DNA from: Rhodovulum sulfidophilum
GTDB taxonomy: Bacteria; Pseudomonadota; Alphaproteobacteria; Rhodobacterales; Rhodobacteraceae
Length of the DNA: 64,000 nucleotides
Direction of reading: 5' to 3'
Assembly: GCA_003241785.1 (NCBI GenBank)
Contig: QFPW01000011.1
Location: forward strand, 62,001 to 126,000
The notes under the pieces are model-generated. The model worked only from the letters and a program-made list of their open reading frames with translations. It did no database searches and was not told the DNA's origin. Shown here piece by piece: positions 8,813-19,795 of the stretch. Position numbers and translations under genes: made by a program. Numbering within the stretch: the first letter of the stretch is position 1; every line of letters begins with the position of its first letter.

Positions 8813-8900
8813 GCTGTCCCGGGCTTGACCCGGGACCTCGACGCCATTTCAGAAACGCCGCGCTTGGAGCCTCGAGGTCCCGGGTCGAGCCCGGGACAGC
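8813..8900. repeat. Dispersed palindromic repeat, copy 2
   Basis: 88 bp, between the GntR gene and the convergent dehydrogenase gene. Left arm GCTGTCCCGGGCTTGACCC, right arm GGGTCGAGCCCGGGACAGC, with CCTCGACGCC inside the left arm as in copy 1. The arms carry GTCCCGGG where copies 1 and 4 have GCCCCGGG, with compensating changes on the other arm, so base pairing is kept. Confidence 0.85.
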
Positions 8901-8920
8901 GGTGCACCTTATGGGCCGCC

Positions 8921-9967
8921 TCAGGCTGCGGCGGGCATCGGCACGCCGAGGCGCTCGGCCTCGGGGGCCAGCGCCTCGAGGATGCCGGGGTGCAGCGCCA
9001 CGCCCCCGGCGAGCGCCTCGCGCTTGCGCGCGAGCCCGGCCTGGCCGGGCAGGCGCACCGCCGTCACGCCGGGCCGGGGCGGGGTGGCGAGGCAGGCCTT
9101 CGCGAGCCAGCCTGTCTGGCGGATGAAGGCCTCGCGGCCGCCGAAGGCCTCGGGATCCCAGACCTGCACCGTGGTCGCGAGCGTCAGCGCCTTCGGCGCG
9201 TCGGCGCGGCCATGGCCGGCGAGGCCCTGTGTCAGCGCCTCGACCTGCAACGCGGTGCCATAGCCCTTCTGGCCGTGGTCGAGCCCGCCGACGGGCAGCA
9301 GGCTGCCGCCTTCGGAAAGCGCCTTCGGATCGCGCGTCGGATTGCCGTCGCGGTCGAGCAGCCAGTCGTGGTCGTAGTCGCGGCCTTCGCGGATCATCCG
9401 CTGCGCCATGTTGAAAGTGGTGATCGAGGCCGAGATGTCGGTCAGGATCGGATCGCCGTCGGTCGGGATGCCGGTCGCGACCGGGTCGGGCGAGAACACC
9501 CCGACGCGGCCGCCGAAGGGCGCCACATGCGCGCCCGAGGGCGCCGAGGAGGCGATCGAGACCATCAGCCCCTGGTCCGTCGCGAGCGTCAGATAGGTCG
9601 CGAGCGCGCCGTTGTGGTGGCTGTCGCCGATCGCCACGGTCGCGGTGCCATGGAGCTTCGCGCGCTCGGCCGCGAGCTTTACCGCCTCGGAGGTCAGCCA
9701 GGCGCCGGGCAGGCGGCGCCCGTTCCAGCAGATCGCGGCGCCCCGGTCCGAGACGGTCTCGGGCGGGCCGGAAGTCGCCATGGCGCCGTCCGCGATCTCC
9801 CGCAGATAGCGCGCGGCCAGCGCGAGCCCGTGGGTCGTGTGGCCCATGAGATCGGCCTCGACCAGATAGGTGGCGACGGCGGCCGCCTTGTCGGCCTCGA
9901 GCCCCTGGGCGGTGAAGAGCGCCTCGGCGAAGGCGGTGAGGCTGGCGGCGGAAAGGCGGGCGGTCAT
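8921..9967 (-). CDS. Malate/L-lactate/ureidoglycolate dehydrogenase family oxidoreductase
   Basis: NAD(P)-dependent 2-hydroxyacid dehydrogenase of the Ldh_2 fold, 348 residues, normal length. The N-terminal MGHTTHGL corresponds to the family's G-x-x-S/T-HG segment; SHHNGA carries the likely catalytic His, and SASITTFNMAQRMIREG plus KGYGTALQVEALTQ are further family motifs. It would oxidise a sugar acid or hydroxyacid at C2 in the cytoplasm. It is the last gene of a minus-strand run that starts at the solute-binding protein at 18227, separated from the previous gene by 130 nt in which I see no gene. Confidence 0.85.
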   Translation of the reverse strand: MTARLSAASLTAFAEALFTAQGLEADKAAAVATYLVEADLMGHTTHGLALAARYLREIADGAMATSGPPETVSDRGAAICWNGRRLPGAWLTSEAVKLAAERAKLHGTATVAIGDSHHNGALATYLTLATDQGLMVSIASSAPSGAHVAPFGGRVGVFSPDPVATGIPTDGDPILTDISASITTFNMAQRMIREGRDYDHDWLLDRDGNPTRDPKALSEGGSLLPVGGLDHGQKGYGTALQVEALTQGLAGHGRADAPKALTLATTVQVWDPEAFGGREAFIRQTGWLAKACLATPPRPGVTAVRLPGQAGLARKREALAGGVALHPGILEALAPEAERLGVPMPAAA

Positions 9968-10097
9968 CGCAAATATCTCCAGTTCCTGCGCGGGGCGCGC
10001 GAAAGGGCCGGCCGTCCGCTTCTCGGGCGACGGCGGGTCCCGGGCGGTTCGCGACGCGCCGGGCGACCGCCGCGCCCCGATCCGGGGGGCGCCACCG

Positions 10098-11054
10098 TTA
10101 GCGCGCGGCGGCCGTTTCGAACACCGCCGGATTGAGCACGCGGGCCGGGCGACCGCCCGCGAGCAGCGTTTCCATGTCCGCGATGTTCATCAGGCCGATC
10201 CGCTCGATCGCCTCGTGCGTGTCGCCGCCCGAATGCGGCATGAAGACCACCTTCGGATTGGCGAAGATCGGATGCGTCGTGTCCGGCGGCTCCTGCGCGT
10301 AGGCGTCGATCGCGGCGCCCGCGAGCCCGCCCGCGTCGAGCGCGGCGTTCAGCGCGTCGAGATCGACCACCTCGCCCCGGGCGAGGTTGAGCAGCCGCGC
10401 GCCGGGCTTCATCGCGGCGATCCGGGCCGCGTCGAGCAGCGTCGTGTTGCCCGCGACATGGAGCGAGACGTAATCCGCCCGCGCCAGCAGCGCGTCGAGG
10501 TCGGCGAGCGCGATGCCATGCTCGGCGGCGAAGGCGTGATCGGGGAAGAGGTCGCTCGCCACCACCGCCATGCCGAGCCCGCGCGCCTTCAGCGCGAGGC
10601 GGCGGCCGATCGCGCCGAGGCCGACGATGCCGAGCGTCTTGCCGCCGAGCTCGGCGCCGACGCGGCGGTCCCAGCCGCCCGAGGCCACCGAGGCGTGGCC
10701 GGCCGGGATCGCGCGGGCCAGCGCGAACATGAGCCCGACCGCGAGCTCGGCGACCGCGTCGGCGTTCGCCGCCGGGGTGTTGAGCACCGGTATCCCGGCC
10801 GCGGTGCAGGCGGCGATGTCGATATTGTCGGTGCCAACGCCGTGCTTCAGCACGCCGCGCAGGCGCGGCGCCGCGGCGAGCTCGGTCGCGGTCACCGGCG
10901 GCAGGCCGACCACGAGGAAATCCGCCGCGGGAAGCTCGGCCGCGAGTTCCACCGCGTCGCGGCAGCGCACGAGGTCCCAGCCCGTCGCGGCGAGGCGGTC
11001 CGGCACGCCGCCGTGCCGTCCGAAGGCCGGAGAGGTGCAGACGATCCGGGTCAC
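10098..11054 (-). CDS. D-isomer-specific 2-hydroxyacid dehydrogenase (SerA-like)
   Basis: 318 residues. Split catalytic domain and Rossmann domain with the dinucleotide motif GIVGLGAIGRR near 145-155, catalytic Arg in NLARGEVVD, Glu in AQEPPD and His in MPHSGGDTHE. It resembles phosphoglycerate dehydrogenase but lacks the ACT domain, so a catabolic hydroxyacid or 2-keto acid substrate is more likely. Starts with GTG 11054, overlapping the stop of the DapA-family gene as GTGA, which implies translational coupling. Confidence 0.87.
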   Translation of the reverse strand: MTRIVCTSPAFGRHGGVPDRLAATGWDLVRCRDAVELAAELPAADFLVVGLPPVTATELAAAPRLRGVLKHGVGTDNIDIAACTAAGIPVLNTPAANADAVAELAVGLMFALARAIPAGHASVASGGWDRRVGAELGGKTLGIVGLGAIGRRLALKARGLGMAVVASDLFPDHAFAAEHGIALADLDALLARADYVSLHVAGNTTLLDAARIAAMKPGARLLNLARGEVVDLDALNAALDAGGLAGAAIDAYAQEPPDTTHPIFANPKVVFMPHSGGDTHEAIERIGLMNIADMETLLAGGRPARVLNPAVFETAAAR

Positions 11055-11947
11055 GCCTCCGCCCCGGCCATCAGGCCGTGCTTGACAAGCAGCGCGGCGA
11101 TGGCGCGGTCCTGCTCCGGATCGGGCAGCAGCGCGGGCTGGCGGCTGGCGCCGACCGACTTGTCCATCACGTAGAGCGCGCGCTTGACGAGCGCGGGCGG
11201 ATAGCCGAGCGCGTAGAGATCCTTGCGGAAGGCGCCGAAGGCCGCCTGCGCCGCCTCGGCTCCCTCGGCGTCGCCGGCGTTGAAGCCGGTCAGGATCGCG
11301 GCGAGCGTCGCCGGCATCACGTTGCCGAGGCCGGAGATGCAGCCCGCGGCGCCGTTGCGGAGCGCCCAGAGGATCAGGTGGTCCGGCCCGGAATAGACTT
11401 TAAAACCGGGCACTTCCGCGGCTACCTGAAGATAGGCCTCGAGGGTTTCCTGCGCCCCGCCCGAATCCTTGATGCCCGCGATGTTGCCATGGCTGGCGAG
11501 GGTCTTCGCCGTCGCGGGCTCGATGTGGTTCTGCGTGCGCGCCGGAATGTCGTAGAGATAGGTCGGCGTCGTCACCGCGTCCGCCACGGTCGAGAAGTGG
11601 CGGATGAGACCGTCCTGCGTGCACTGGATGAAGAAGGGCGTGATCACGGCGATGCCGTCGACGCCGATCGCCGCGAATTCCTTGGCGAGCAGGATGGTCT
11701 CGAAGGTCGCGGGCATCCCGGCGTTGACGATCACCCTCGCCGCGCCGCCGACTTCCTCGACCACCTCGCCGCAGAGCCGGACCTTCTCCTCGAAGGTCAG
11801 CGCGGTGAAATCGCCGTTGGTGCCGGCGCACATGATGTTGTTGCCGGCCGCGACCTGGCGGCGCACCTGGGCGCGGGTCGCGGCGTAGTTCACGGTCTCG
11901 TCGTCGTTGAAGCAGGTGACGAGGGCGACGAAGGCTTCCTTGGTCAT
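11051..11947 (-). CDS. DapA/NanA-family aldolase or dehydratase
   Basis: Class I, Schiff-base lyase of the dihydrodipicolinate synthase superfamily, 298 residues. Schiff-base Lys160 (GIKDSGG) and Tyr132 (LYDIPART) are present, with GTNGD at 42-46 where DapA has GTTGE. The family acts on 2-keto acids; members near sugar-acid genes are keto-deoxy sugar-acid aldolases or dehydratases. Context (hydroxyacid dehydrogenases, Fe-ADH, sialidase-like protein) argues for catabolism rather than lysine synthesis. Preceded 20 nt upstream by the Fe-ADH gene. Family certain, reaction uncertain. Confidence 0.88.
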   Translation of the reverse strand: MTKEAFVALVTCFNDDETVNYAATRAQVRRQVAAGNNIMCAGTNGDFTALTFEEKVRLCGEVVEEVGGAARVIVNAGMPATFETILLAKEFAAIGVDGIAVITPFFIQCTQDGLIRHFSTVADAVTTPTYLYDIPARTQNHIEPATAKTLASHGNIAGIKDSGGAQETLEAYLQVAAEVPGFKVYSGPDHLILWALRNGAAGCISGLGNVMPATLAAILTGFNAGDAEGAEAAQAAFGAFRKDLYALGYPPALVKRALYVMDKSVGASRQPALLPDPEQDRAIAALLVKHGLMAGAEA

Positions 11948-11967
11948 GATCGTGTTTCTCCGCCGGC

Positions 11968-13092
11968 TCAGTAGGCCGCTTCGTAGATTTCGAGAATGTC
12001 GGCCTCGGAGAGGTCGACGGGGTTCCAGTCGAGCAGCCGCCGGATCGCATGCGCCTCCTTCGCGGAGGCCGGCAGGTCGTCGCGCGGCACGCCATGGGCG
12101 CTCAGCTTCATGTCGAGGCCGAGCCGCTCGCAGAAGTCATGCGCGCCGCCCAGGACCTGCTGCCGCCCCTCGGCGCCGAAGCCGAGCGCGCGGCCGACGA
12201 GCGCGGTCTTCTCCGGCACGGCGGGCGCGTTGACCGCGAGCACGTGCGGGAAGATGAGCGCGTTGGCGATCCCGTGCGCGAGCTTGTGCCGGGTGCCGAG
12301 CGGATAGGCGATCGCATGGCCGGCGGTGGTGTTGACCGGGCCGAGGCAGACGCCGCCGTAGAAGGCGGCGAGGGCGAGGCCCGCGCGCGCCTCGAGGTCC
12401 GAGCCGTCCTTGACCGCCCGGTCGAGGAAGCGGCCGACGAGCTCGATCCCCTGCAGCGCGTAGGCGTCGATGATCGGATGCGACCGCTTCGAGGTGAAGG
12501 CCTCGACGCAATGCGCCATCGCGTCGACGCCGGTCGCGGCGGTGACGAAGGAGGGGACGGAGACCGTGAGCACGGGGTCGATGATCGCGATATCGGCGAG
12601 CATCTGCACGCTTTCGGTCGCGATCTTGTTCTTGGTCTCGGGGTCGGTGATCAGCGCGCGGGTCCCGACCTCGCTGCCGGTGCCGGCGGTGGTCGGGATC
12701 TGCGCCAGCGGCACGCGGCGCCTCGGCGCGCGGTTCGGGCCCGAGATCTCGGACAGGCGCTGGTCGCTCGTCACGAGCACCGCGACGAGCTTCGCGAGGT
12801 CCATCGCGCTGCCGCCGCCGAAGCCGATCACCGCGTCGGCGCCGGCCTCCTTGGCGGCGGCGACCGCGGCCTCGAGGTTCGGCAGGTCGGGCTCGGGCAC
12901 CACCTCGCCGAAGAGCGCGGCGCTTGGCAGGCCGAGCACGTCGAGCCGCGCCGCGTTGACCTTGTCCGCGACGACGAAGGGCCGCCGCGCGCCGGTCGTG
13001 GCGAGCCAGCCCGCCAGCGTCTCCACCTGGCCGGCGCCGAAGCGCAGGATGGCCGGGCGCTGCATCTCGATCGGATCTCGCAGGGTGAGCAT
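11968..13092 (-). CDS. Iron-containing alcohol dehydrogenase
   Basis: 374 residues, type III alcohol dehydrogenase fold. NAD-binding GGGSAMDLAKL at about 93-103, TTAGTGSE at 134-141, and metal-binding residues in MAHCVEAFTS and NTTAGHAIAYPLGTRHKLAHG. Would interconvert an alcohol and an aldehyde or ketone, e.g. a short sugar-derived aldehyde. The next gene upstream in the operon, the ABC ATPase, ends 10 nt away. Close relatives include maleylacetate reductases and lactaldehyde reductases, so the substrate is open. Confidence 0.87.
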   Translation of the reverse strand: MLTLRDPIEMQRPAILRFGAGQVETLAGWLATTGARRPFVVADKVNAARLDVLGLPSAALFGEVVPEPDLPNLEAAVAAAKEAGADAVIGFGGGSAMDLAKLVAVLVTSDQRLSEISGPNRAPRRRVPLAQIPTTAGTGSEVGTRALITDPETKNKIATESVQMLADIAIIDPVLTVSVPSFVTAATGVDAMAHCVEAFTSKRSHPIIDAYALQGIELVGRFLDRAVKDGSDLEARAGLALAAFYGGVCLGPVNTTAGHAIAYPLGTRHKLAHGIANALIFPHVLAVNAPAVPEKTALVGRALGFGAEGRQQVLGGAHDFCERLGLDMKLSAHGVPRDDLPASAKEAHAIRRLLDWNPVDLSEADILEIYEAAY

Positions 13093-13102
13093 GGATGTCT
13101 CC

Positions 13103-14702
<1,600 letters not shown>

Positions 14703-14710
<8 letters not shown>

Positions 14711-15674
14711 TGGCCTTGCCTCTCTTGGGGGCCTTCACGGGCGTGATTTCCAGCCGCCAGCGCTGCGCCGGATCGAGGGCGACGCGGAGCCAGTTCGAGA
14801 GCAGGTTGAGCGAGAGCGTGGTCAGGATGATCGCGAGGCCGGGCCAGAAGGCGAGCCACCAGGCGTTGGCGAGGTACTGCTTGCCCTGCGCCACCATGAG
14901 GCCCCAGGTGATCTCGGGCGGCTGGATGCCGATGCCGAGGAAGGAGAGCGCGCTTTCCGCGAGCATCACGAAGGCGAAGTCGAGCGTCGCGATGGTGACG
15001 AGCGTCGGGATCACCATCGGCAGGATGTGGCGGAACACGATCCGGCTCGAGGAGGCGCCCATCACCTGCGCCGCCTGGACGAACATGCGCTCCTTGATCT
15101 CCAGCACCTCGGCGCGGGTGGTGCGCAGGTAGATCGGGATCCGGGTGATCGCGAGCACGATGATCACGTTCGTCACCGATGGCGACAGCATGTAGAGCAC
15201 GAGCACGGCGAGCAGGAGCGACGGGAAGGACATGATCACGTCGGCGAGCCGCATGATCAGCGTGCCGGCCCAGCGCGGGCCGTAGCCCGCGACGAGGCCG
15301 AGCGTGGCGCCGATCGTCGCCGAGATGATCACGGCGCCGGCGGCGATCGTCAGCGTGTTGCGCGCCGCGACGATGATGCGGGCGAGCAGCGGCCGGCCGA
15401 GCGCGTCGGCGCCGAGGAACATGAGCCAGCCCTGCTCCAGGCTGAACGGGGGCGCGTTGCGCCCGCGCAGGTTCTGCTTCGTCGCGGCCTCGGTCAGCAG
15501 CGTCGGGCCGAGAATGGCGCAGAGCACGACCAGGATGAGGAAGATCACCGCGCAGGTTGCGAACTTGTCACGCCACAGCATGGCGAGGACGGTTCGGAAG
15601 GCGCCCTTCGCATGGGGCTCGACGGAGGTGGCGGTTGTCATCGGCTGCGCCTCGGGAGGGGACGTGACGGCCAT
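14703..15674 (-). CDS. ABC transporter permease, DppC-like
   Basis: 323-residue inner-membrane permease. An N-terminal OppC-type helix near 40-60 is followed by a periplasmic stretch and a five-helix transport core; the EAA loop is RADVIMSF...ALSFLGIGIQPPEITWG. A second possible start, Met at 15641, would shorten it by 11 residues. It lies 4 nt after the DppB-like permease gene and forms the heterodimeric channel with it. Confidence 0.92.
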
Positions 15675-15678
15675 CGGC

Positions 15679-16590
15679 TCAGGTCCGGATACGGGGATCG
15701 AGCAGCGCGTAGGCCAGGTCGATCAGCAGGTTCATGAGGAAGATCGCCAGCGCGGTGACCATGATCGCGGCGAGGATCACGTTGAAGTCGCGGCTCAGGA
15801 TCGAGTCGATCATGAGCTTGCCGACGCCGGGGAAGCCGAAGATCGTCTCCACCACGACCGCGCCGTTGAGCAGCGCCGCCGCCTGGTCGCCGATCACGGT
15901 GATGACCGGCAGCATCGCGTTGCGGAGCGTGTGGACGAAGATGATCGAGCGGTCGCGCACGCCCTTGGCCCGGGCAGTCTTCACATAGGCCGAGCCGAAG
16001 GCCGAGACCATCGAGCCGCGCACCACCTGCAGGATCAGGCCGAAGGGGCGGATGAAGAGCACGCCGATCGGCAGGATCCAGTGCCAGACCGTGCCGGTGC
16101 CGGAGGTGGGCAGCCAGCCGAGCCCGATCGCGAAGACGGTGATGCCGACGATGGCGATCCAGAAATCCGGGGCGGAGGCGCCGATCAGCGAGGTGAAGGT
16201 GACGATCCGGTCGAAGATCCCGCCGGGGCGGAAGGCGGCGAGCGAGCCGATGAGGATCGCGGCGAAGGTGACGAGCGCCATGGTGATGAGCGCCAGCCAG
16301 AGCGTCCAGACGAAGGCCTGCGTGACGACGTCGATCGCCGGCCGCGCCTGGCGCAGGCTGTCGCCGAAGTCGAGATGCAGCACGTCCCAGACGTAGCGGC
16401 CGAACTGCACGATCAGGGGATCGTTGAGCCCGTGCAGCGCGCGGAAGTTGTCGATCATCTCCTGCGTGGCGTCGACCGGCAGGAACAGCGCCGCCGGGTC
16501 GCCCGTCAGTCGCGACAGGAAGAAGACCATCACGAGGAGAAGCACGAGCGAGGCGAAGCTCGACAGGATGCGCGAGAGATATCGGGGCAT
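15679..16590 (-). CDS. ABC transporter permease, DppB-like
   Basis: 303-residue inner-membrane permease. Starts MPRYLSRILSS with the first helix at about 9-29, then the conserved FRALHGLNDPLIVQFGRYV periplasmic segment, five more helices and the loop VKTARAKGVRDRSIIFVHTLRNA that contacts the ATPase. Start ATG 16590 is preferred over a longer reading into the intercistronic hairpin because family members begin here and an AAGGAGGA box precedes it. Confidence 0.92.
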   Translation of the reverse strand: MPRYLSRILSSFASLVLLLVMVFFLSRLTGDPAALFLPVDATQEMIDNFRALHGLNDPLIVQFGRYVWDVLHLDFGDSLRQARPAIDVVTQAFVWTLWLALITMALVTFAAILIGSLAAFRPGGIFDRIVTFTSLIGASAPDFWIAIVGITVFAIGLGWLPTSGTGTVWHWILPIGVLFIRPFGLILQVVRGSMVSAFGSAYVKTARAKGVRDRSIIFVHTLRNAMLPVITVIGDQAAALLNGAVVVETIFGFPGVGKLMIDSILSRDFNVILAAIMVTALAIFLMNLLIDLAYALLDPRIRT

Positions 16591-16674
16591 GGGCGTCCTC
16601 CTTGAAACTGGCGAGGTCGCGGGGGCGCGACGTCCGGGTCCGGGCCGCGGCGTCTGGCGAAAAGGGGTCGGGGC

Positions 16675-16700
16675 GGCGGAGCGGGAGGTCCCGCTCCGCC
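16675..16700 (-). other. Intercistronic hairpin after the solute-binding-protein gene
   Basis: Perfect 11-bp GC stem (16675-16685 with 16690-16700) with AGGT loop, 7 nt downstream of the stop of the binding-protein gene and 85 nt before the permease start. The tail has TTTT only about 10 nt later. Likely stabilises the upstream mRNA or partly terminates, raising binding protein over permeases. A matching arrangement is at 43426-43457. Confidence 0.65.
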
Positions 16701-16706
16701 GGGGTC

Positions 16707-18227
16707 TCACTTGAAGGTGATGTCCGCGAGCTCGAGCTGGGAGTTCGTCGCGATCGTGGGGGTGAAGGCGATCTTGTCGCCGACCCGCGCGAAGCTCACC
16801 ATGTGGAAGAGCAGCACGTCCGGAACGACCTCGTCATGCAGATAGGCGAAGAGCTCGGACCAGTCCTTGGCGCGTTCCTCGCCGGTCGCCGCCGAGGCCT
16901 TGGCGATCATCGCGTCGACCTTGGGATCGGCGATGCCCGACTGCCGGCCCTGGCTGTCGTACTTGAAGAACATCGAGAACACCGGGTCGCCGCGGCTATT
17001 GTCGTGCTGGACCGCGAGCATCTGCGGCGGGCGGCCTTCCTTGAACGGCTTCGAGTAGAGCTCTTCCTGCTGGGCGACCTCGACCATCTGCACGTCGACG
17101 TTGAAGCCGACGTCCTGCAGCATCTGCTGCATCGCCTCGACCACCTCGACCACGCCGGGGAACAGGTTCGAGCGGCCGATCAGGTGCAGCGTGGTGTCGA
17201 CCGGCACGCCGTCCGCCTTGGCCGCGGCGAGCAGTTCCTTCGCCTTTTCAGGATCGTAGGGGTACTGCTTCACATCCGGGTTCCAGCCGAGCGTCGTCGG
17301 CGGCACCATCGCGACCGCGCTTACCGTGCCCTCGGGCAGCAGCGTGCCGATGAAGGCGTCGCGGTCGATCGCCATGTTGAGCGCCTCGCGCACCCGCTTG
17401 TCGCTGATCGGGGCGATCGCGCTGTCGAGCCGCAGGTAGAGGGTCTCGGAATTGAGGTAGGAGACGTCGGTGTCGGGGTTCGTCGCGTCGATCGCCGAGA
17501 TCGACGGCGCGAGATCGGCCTCGCCCTGCGTCACCATCGCGGCGGCGACGGCCGGGTCGGTGCGGAAGACATAGGTGGCCTTCTCCACGGCCGGCTTCTC
17601 GCCCCAGTAGTCGTCGCGCCGTTCGAGCACGATGCTCTGGCCCGGGGTCCAGGAGGCGAAGGCATAGGGTCCGGTGCCGATCGGCTCACGGACGAATTCC
17701 ATCGGCGTCTCGGAGGGCACGATCGTGACGAGCGAGAGGAGGAGCGGCAGGATCGGCTGCGCCGGCTCGGCGGTGACGTCGATCGTGTGGTCGTCGACGA
17801 TGTTGAACGAGAGCTTGGTGTCGCCGAAATAACGCGGTGTCTCGCAGGTGAGCGCGCTGCTCATCGCGCGCTCGAAGGAATGCTGCACGTCCGCGGCGTC
17901 GAAGGCCGAGCCGTCGGAGAAGGTCACCCCCTCGCGCAGGTGGAAGCGCCAGGTGCCGTCGCCCTGGTCCTCCCAGGAGGTGGCGAGGCGCGGGACCACG
18001 CCCTTGCCGGTCTTCACGTCGTACTGGGTGAGCGTCTCGTTGACGTTCTCCATGATCACGCGGCCGATGTTGGAGCGGGTCGCCATGCAGGGTTCGACGA
18101 GATCGAGCTCCTCGCCGAGGACGATGGTCACGTCGGAGCTGGACTGGGCGGCGGCGGGCGCGGCGAAGCCGGGCGCCAGCAGCGGAAGCGCCAGCGCCGA
18201 GGAAAGCAGCCAGGTCATTCGCTTCAT
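16707..18227 (-). CDS. ABC transporter substrate-binding protein, family 5 (DppA-like)
   Basis: Periplasmic receptor, 506 residues. Signal peptide at about 1-27 (MKRMTWLLSSALALPLL...AAPAAAQ) with cleavage after AQ. Family 5 landmarks: LATSWEDQGDGTWRFHLREG, FSDGSAFDAADV, GTGPYAF and VREALNMAIDRDA. The family binds peptides but also glycosides, opines and sugar acids, so the ligand cannot be fixed; the acid-sugar enzymes downstream point to a sugar-acid conjugate. First gene of the minus-strand operon that runs to 8921; a strong GAGGAA box lies just before its start. Confidence 0.9.
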   Translation of the reverse strand: MKRMTWLLSSALALPLLAPGFAAPAAAQSSSDVTIVLGEELDLVEPCMATRSNIGRVIMENVNETLTQYDVKTGKGVVPRLATSWEDQGDGTWRFHLREGVTFSDGSAFDAADVQHSFERAMSSALTCETPRYFGDTKLSFNIVDDHTIDVTAEPAQPILPLLLSLVTIVPSETPMEFVREPIGTGPYAFASWTPGQSIVLERRDDYWGEKPAVEKATYVFRTDPAVAAAMVTQGEADLAPSISAIDATNPDTDVSYLNSETLYLRLDSAIAPISDKRVREALNMAIDRDAFIGTLLPEGTVSAVAMVPPTTLGWNPDVKQYPYDPEKAKELLAAAKADGVPVDTTLHLIGRSNLFPGVVEVVEAMQQMLQDVGFNVDVQMVEVAQQEELYSKPFKEGRPPQMLAVQHDNSRGDPVFSMFFKYDSQGRQSGIADPKVDAMIAKASAATGEERAKDWSELFAYLHDEVVPDVLLFHMVSFARVGDKIAFTPTIATNSQLELADITFK

Positions 18228-18325
18228 TCGGGGTTCCTCCCTGAGTCGTCACCGGGGCGCGTTCTCGGCGGGTTTCGTCCCGCGTCGACACCCTCCGGAC
18301 GAGGCGAACATGCCAGCGACCCCCG

Positions 18326-18349
18326 ATGTTGTCAACATGATAACAACAT
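18326..18349. promoter_or_regulatory. 24-bp imperfect palindrome, likely GntR-family operator
   Basis: Arms ATGTTGT and ACAACAT flank a 10-nt centre that is itself partly symmetric (20 of 24 positions pair). It lies between the divergent solute-binding-protein gene and the sialidase-like gene. Core TTGT...ACAA matches the 6793-6813 site upstream of pdxA2/dtnK. A further half-site, ACAACAT, is at 18455-18461. Confidence 0.6.
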
Positions 18350-18513
18350 GTGACGTCCCCACCTGGCGTGCCGAGTGAGAAATCGACATAGTATACTGAT
18401 ATTACATGACTTTATCAAGATAGGACCGCGTCGCGGCTGCTATTTTCAACTTGACAACATGACCTGGCGCGAGCATCCGTCCTCGGGAAACCCGCAAGAG
18501 GGAGGAGAGCGCC

Positions 18514-19686
18514 TTGACCCCCAGTGAGATCGCGGCCCGGATGACCGGGCGAATCGAGACGGTGTCTCCCGGCCGGGCGGAGGCCTTCCTCGCCTCGCCA
18601 GTCATCCACAACCACGCCGCCTTCCTGCGCTGGCTGCCGGACGGCGGCCTCGCCTGCGCCTGGTTCGCGGGCACGCTCGAGGGGCGGTCGGACATCTTCG
18701 TCCACGCCGCGGTGCTCGCCCCCGGCGCCGCCGAATGGGGCCCCACCACGCCGGCCTCCGACGACGCCGAGCGCTCGGAGCAGAATCCGGTGGTCTTCGC
18801 CGATCCCGAGACCGGCGCGCTCGGCCTCTTCCACACCGCCCAGCCGGGCGGGCGGCAGGAGGAATGCGTGGTGCGCTTCCGCCCGCTCGAGCGGACGGCC
18901 GACGGGCTCGCCGCCGGCGCCGCGCGGACGCTGCCGCTGCCGAAGGGCACCTTCGTGCGCGCGGCGGTGGTGATCCGCGAGGATGGCGCCTGGATGCTGC
19001 CACTCTTTCTCTGCCGCACCTCGCCCGGGGCGCGCTGGACCGGCACGCACGACGTCGCGGCGATCGCGACCAGCCTCGACAAGGGCGAGACCTGGGAGGT
19101 GGTCGAGGTGCCGGACTCGATGGGCTGCGTGCACATGACGCCGATCGCGCTCGCCGACGGCACGCTCGCGGCGTTCTTCCGCCGCCGGCAGGCGGATTTC
19201 GTCTATCGGACCGAGAGCGTGGACGGCGGGCGCAGCTGGTCGGCGCCGGAGCCGACCGACGTGCCGAACAATAATTCCTCGATCGCCGCCGTGGCGCTGC
19301 GCGACGGGCGTGTGGCGCTGCTCTGCAACCCGGTCTCGGCGGCGGATTCGGCCGCGCGGCGCGAGTCGCTCTATGACGAGCTCGGCGAGGGCGACGATGG
19401 CCGGGGCGACCCGGCCGGCGGCGTCCCGGCGATCTGGGGCGTGCCGCGCGCGCCGCTGACGCTCTGCCTGTCCGAGGACGGCGGCCGGACCTTCCCGCGC
19501 CGGCGCGTGGTCGAGGACGGGCCGGGCACCTGCCTCTCGAACGATCCGCTCGACGGGCGCAACCACGAGCTCTCCTATCCCGCGATGGTCGAGGCCGCGG
19601 ACGGCGGGCTGCGCCTCGCCTTCACCTTCCACCGCCGCGCGATCAAATACGTGGCGCTCGACCCGGACTGGGTCGCCGCCGTCTGA
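18514..19686 (+). CDS. Sialidase-like BNR/Asp-box beta-propeller protein
   Basis: 390 residues, predicted six-bladed propeller. Asp-box repeats SLDKGETW at 187-194, SVDGGRSW at 235-242 and SEDGGRTF at 320-327. No signal peptide or membrane segment, so it is probably cytoplasmic, unlike secreted sialidases. Start is TTG 18514, supported by GGGAGGAGA 5 nt upstream and by no in-frame ATG before MTGR at 18541. Divergent from the ABC importer operon, suggesting it hydrolyses or otherwise processes the imported compound. True sialidase activity is unproven; the family also contains lyases and hydrolases of other sugars. Confidence 0.75.
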   Translation: MTPSEIAARMTGRIETVSPGRAEAFLASPVIHNHAAFLRWLPDGGLACAWFAGTLEGRSDIFVHAAVLAPGAAEWGPTTPASDDAERSEQNPVVFADPETGALGLFHTAQPGGRQEECVVRFRPLERTADGLAAGAARTLPLPKGTFVRAAVVIREDGAWMLPLFLCRTSPGARWTGTHDVAAIATSLDKGETWEVVEVPDSMGCVHMTPIALADGTLAAFFRRRQADFVYRTESVDGGRSWSAPEPTDVPNNNSSIAAVALRDGRVALLCNPVSAADSAARRESLYDELGEGDDGRGDPAGGVPAIWGVPRAPLTLCLSEDGGRTFPRRRVVEDGPGTCLSNDPLDGRNHELSYPAMVEAADGGLRLAFTFHRRAIKYVALDPDWVAAV

Positions 19687-19795
19687 CCCGCGGCGCCGGA
19701 GACGGTTGCCGATCGCCCGCCTTGCGCTACGCTGAGCCCTCGTCGCGCGCGCACCCCGCGCGCGATCCTGTGGAACGCCGGCGCCGGGAGACACC

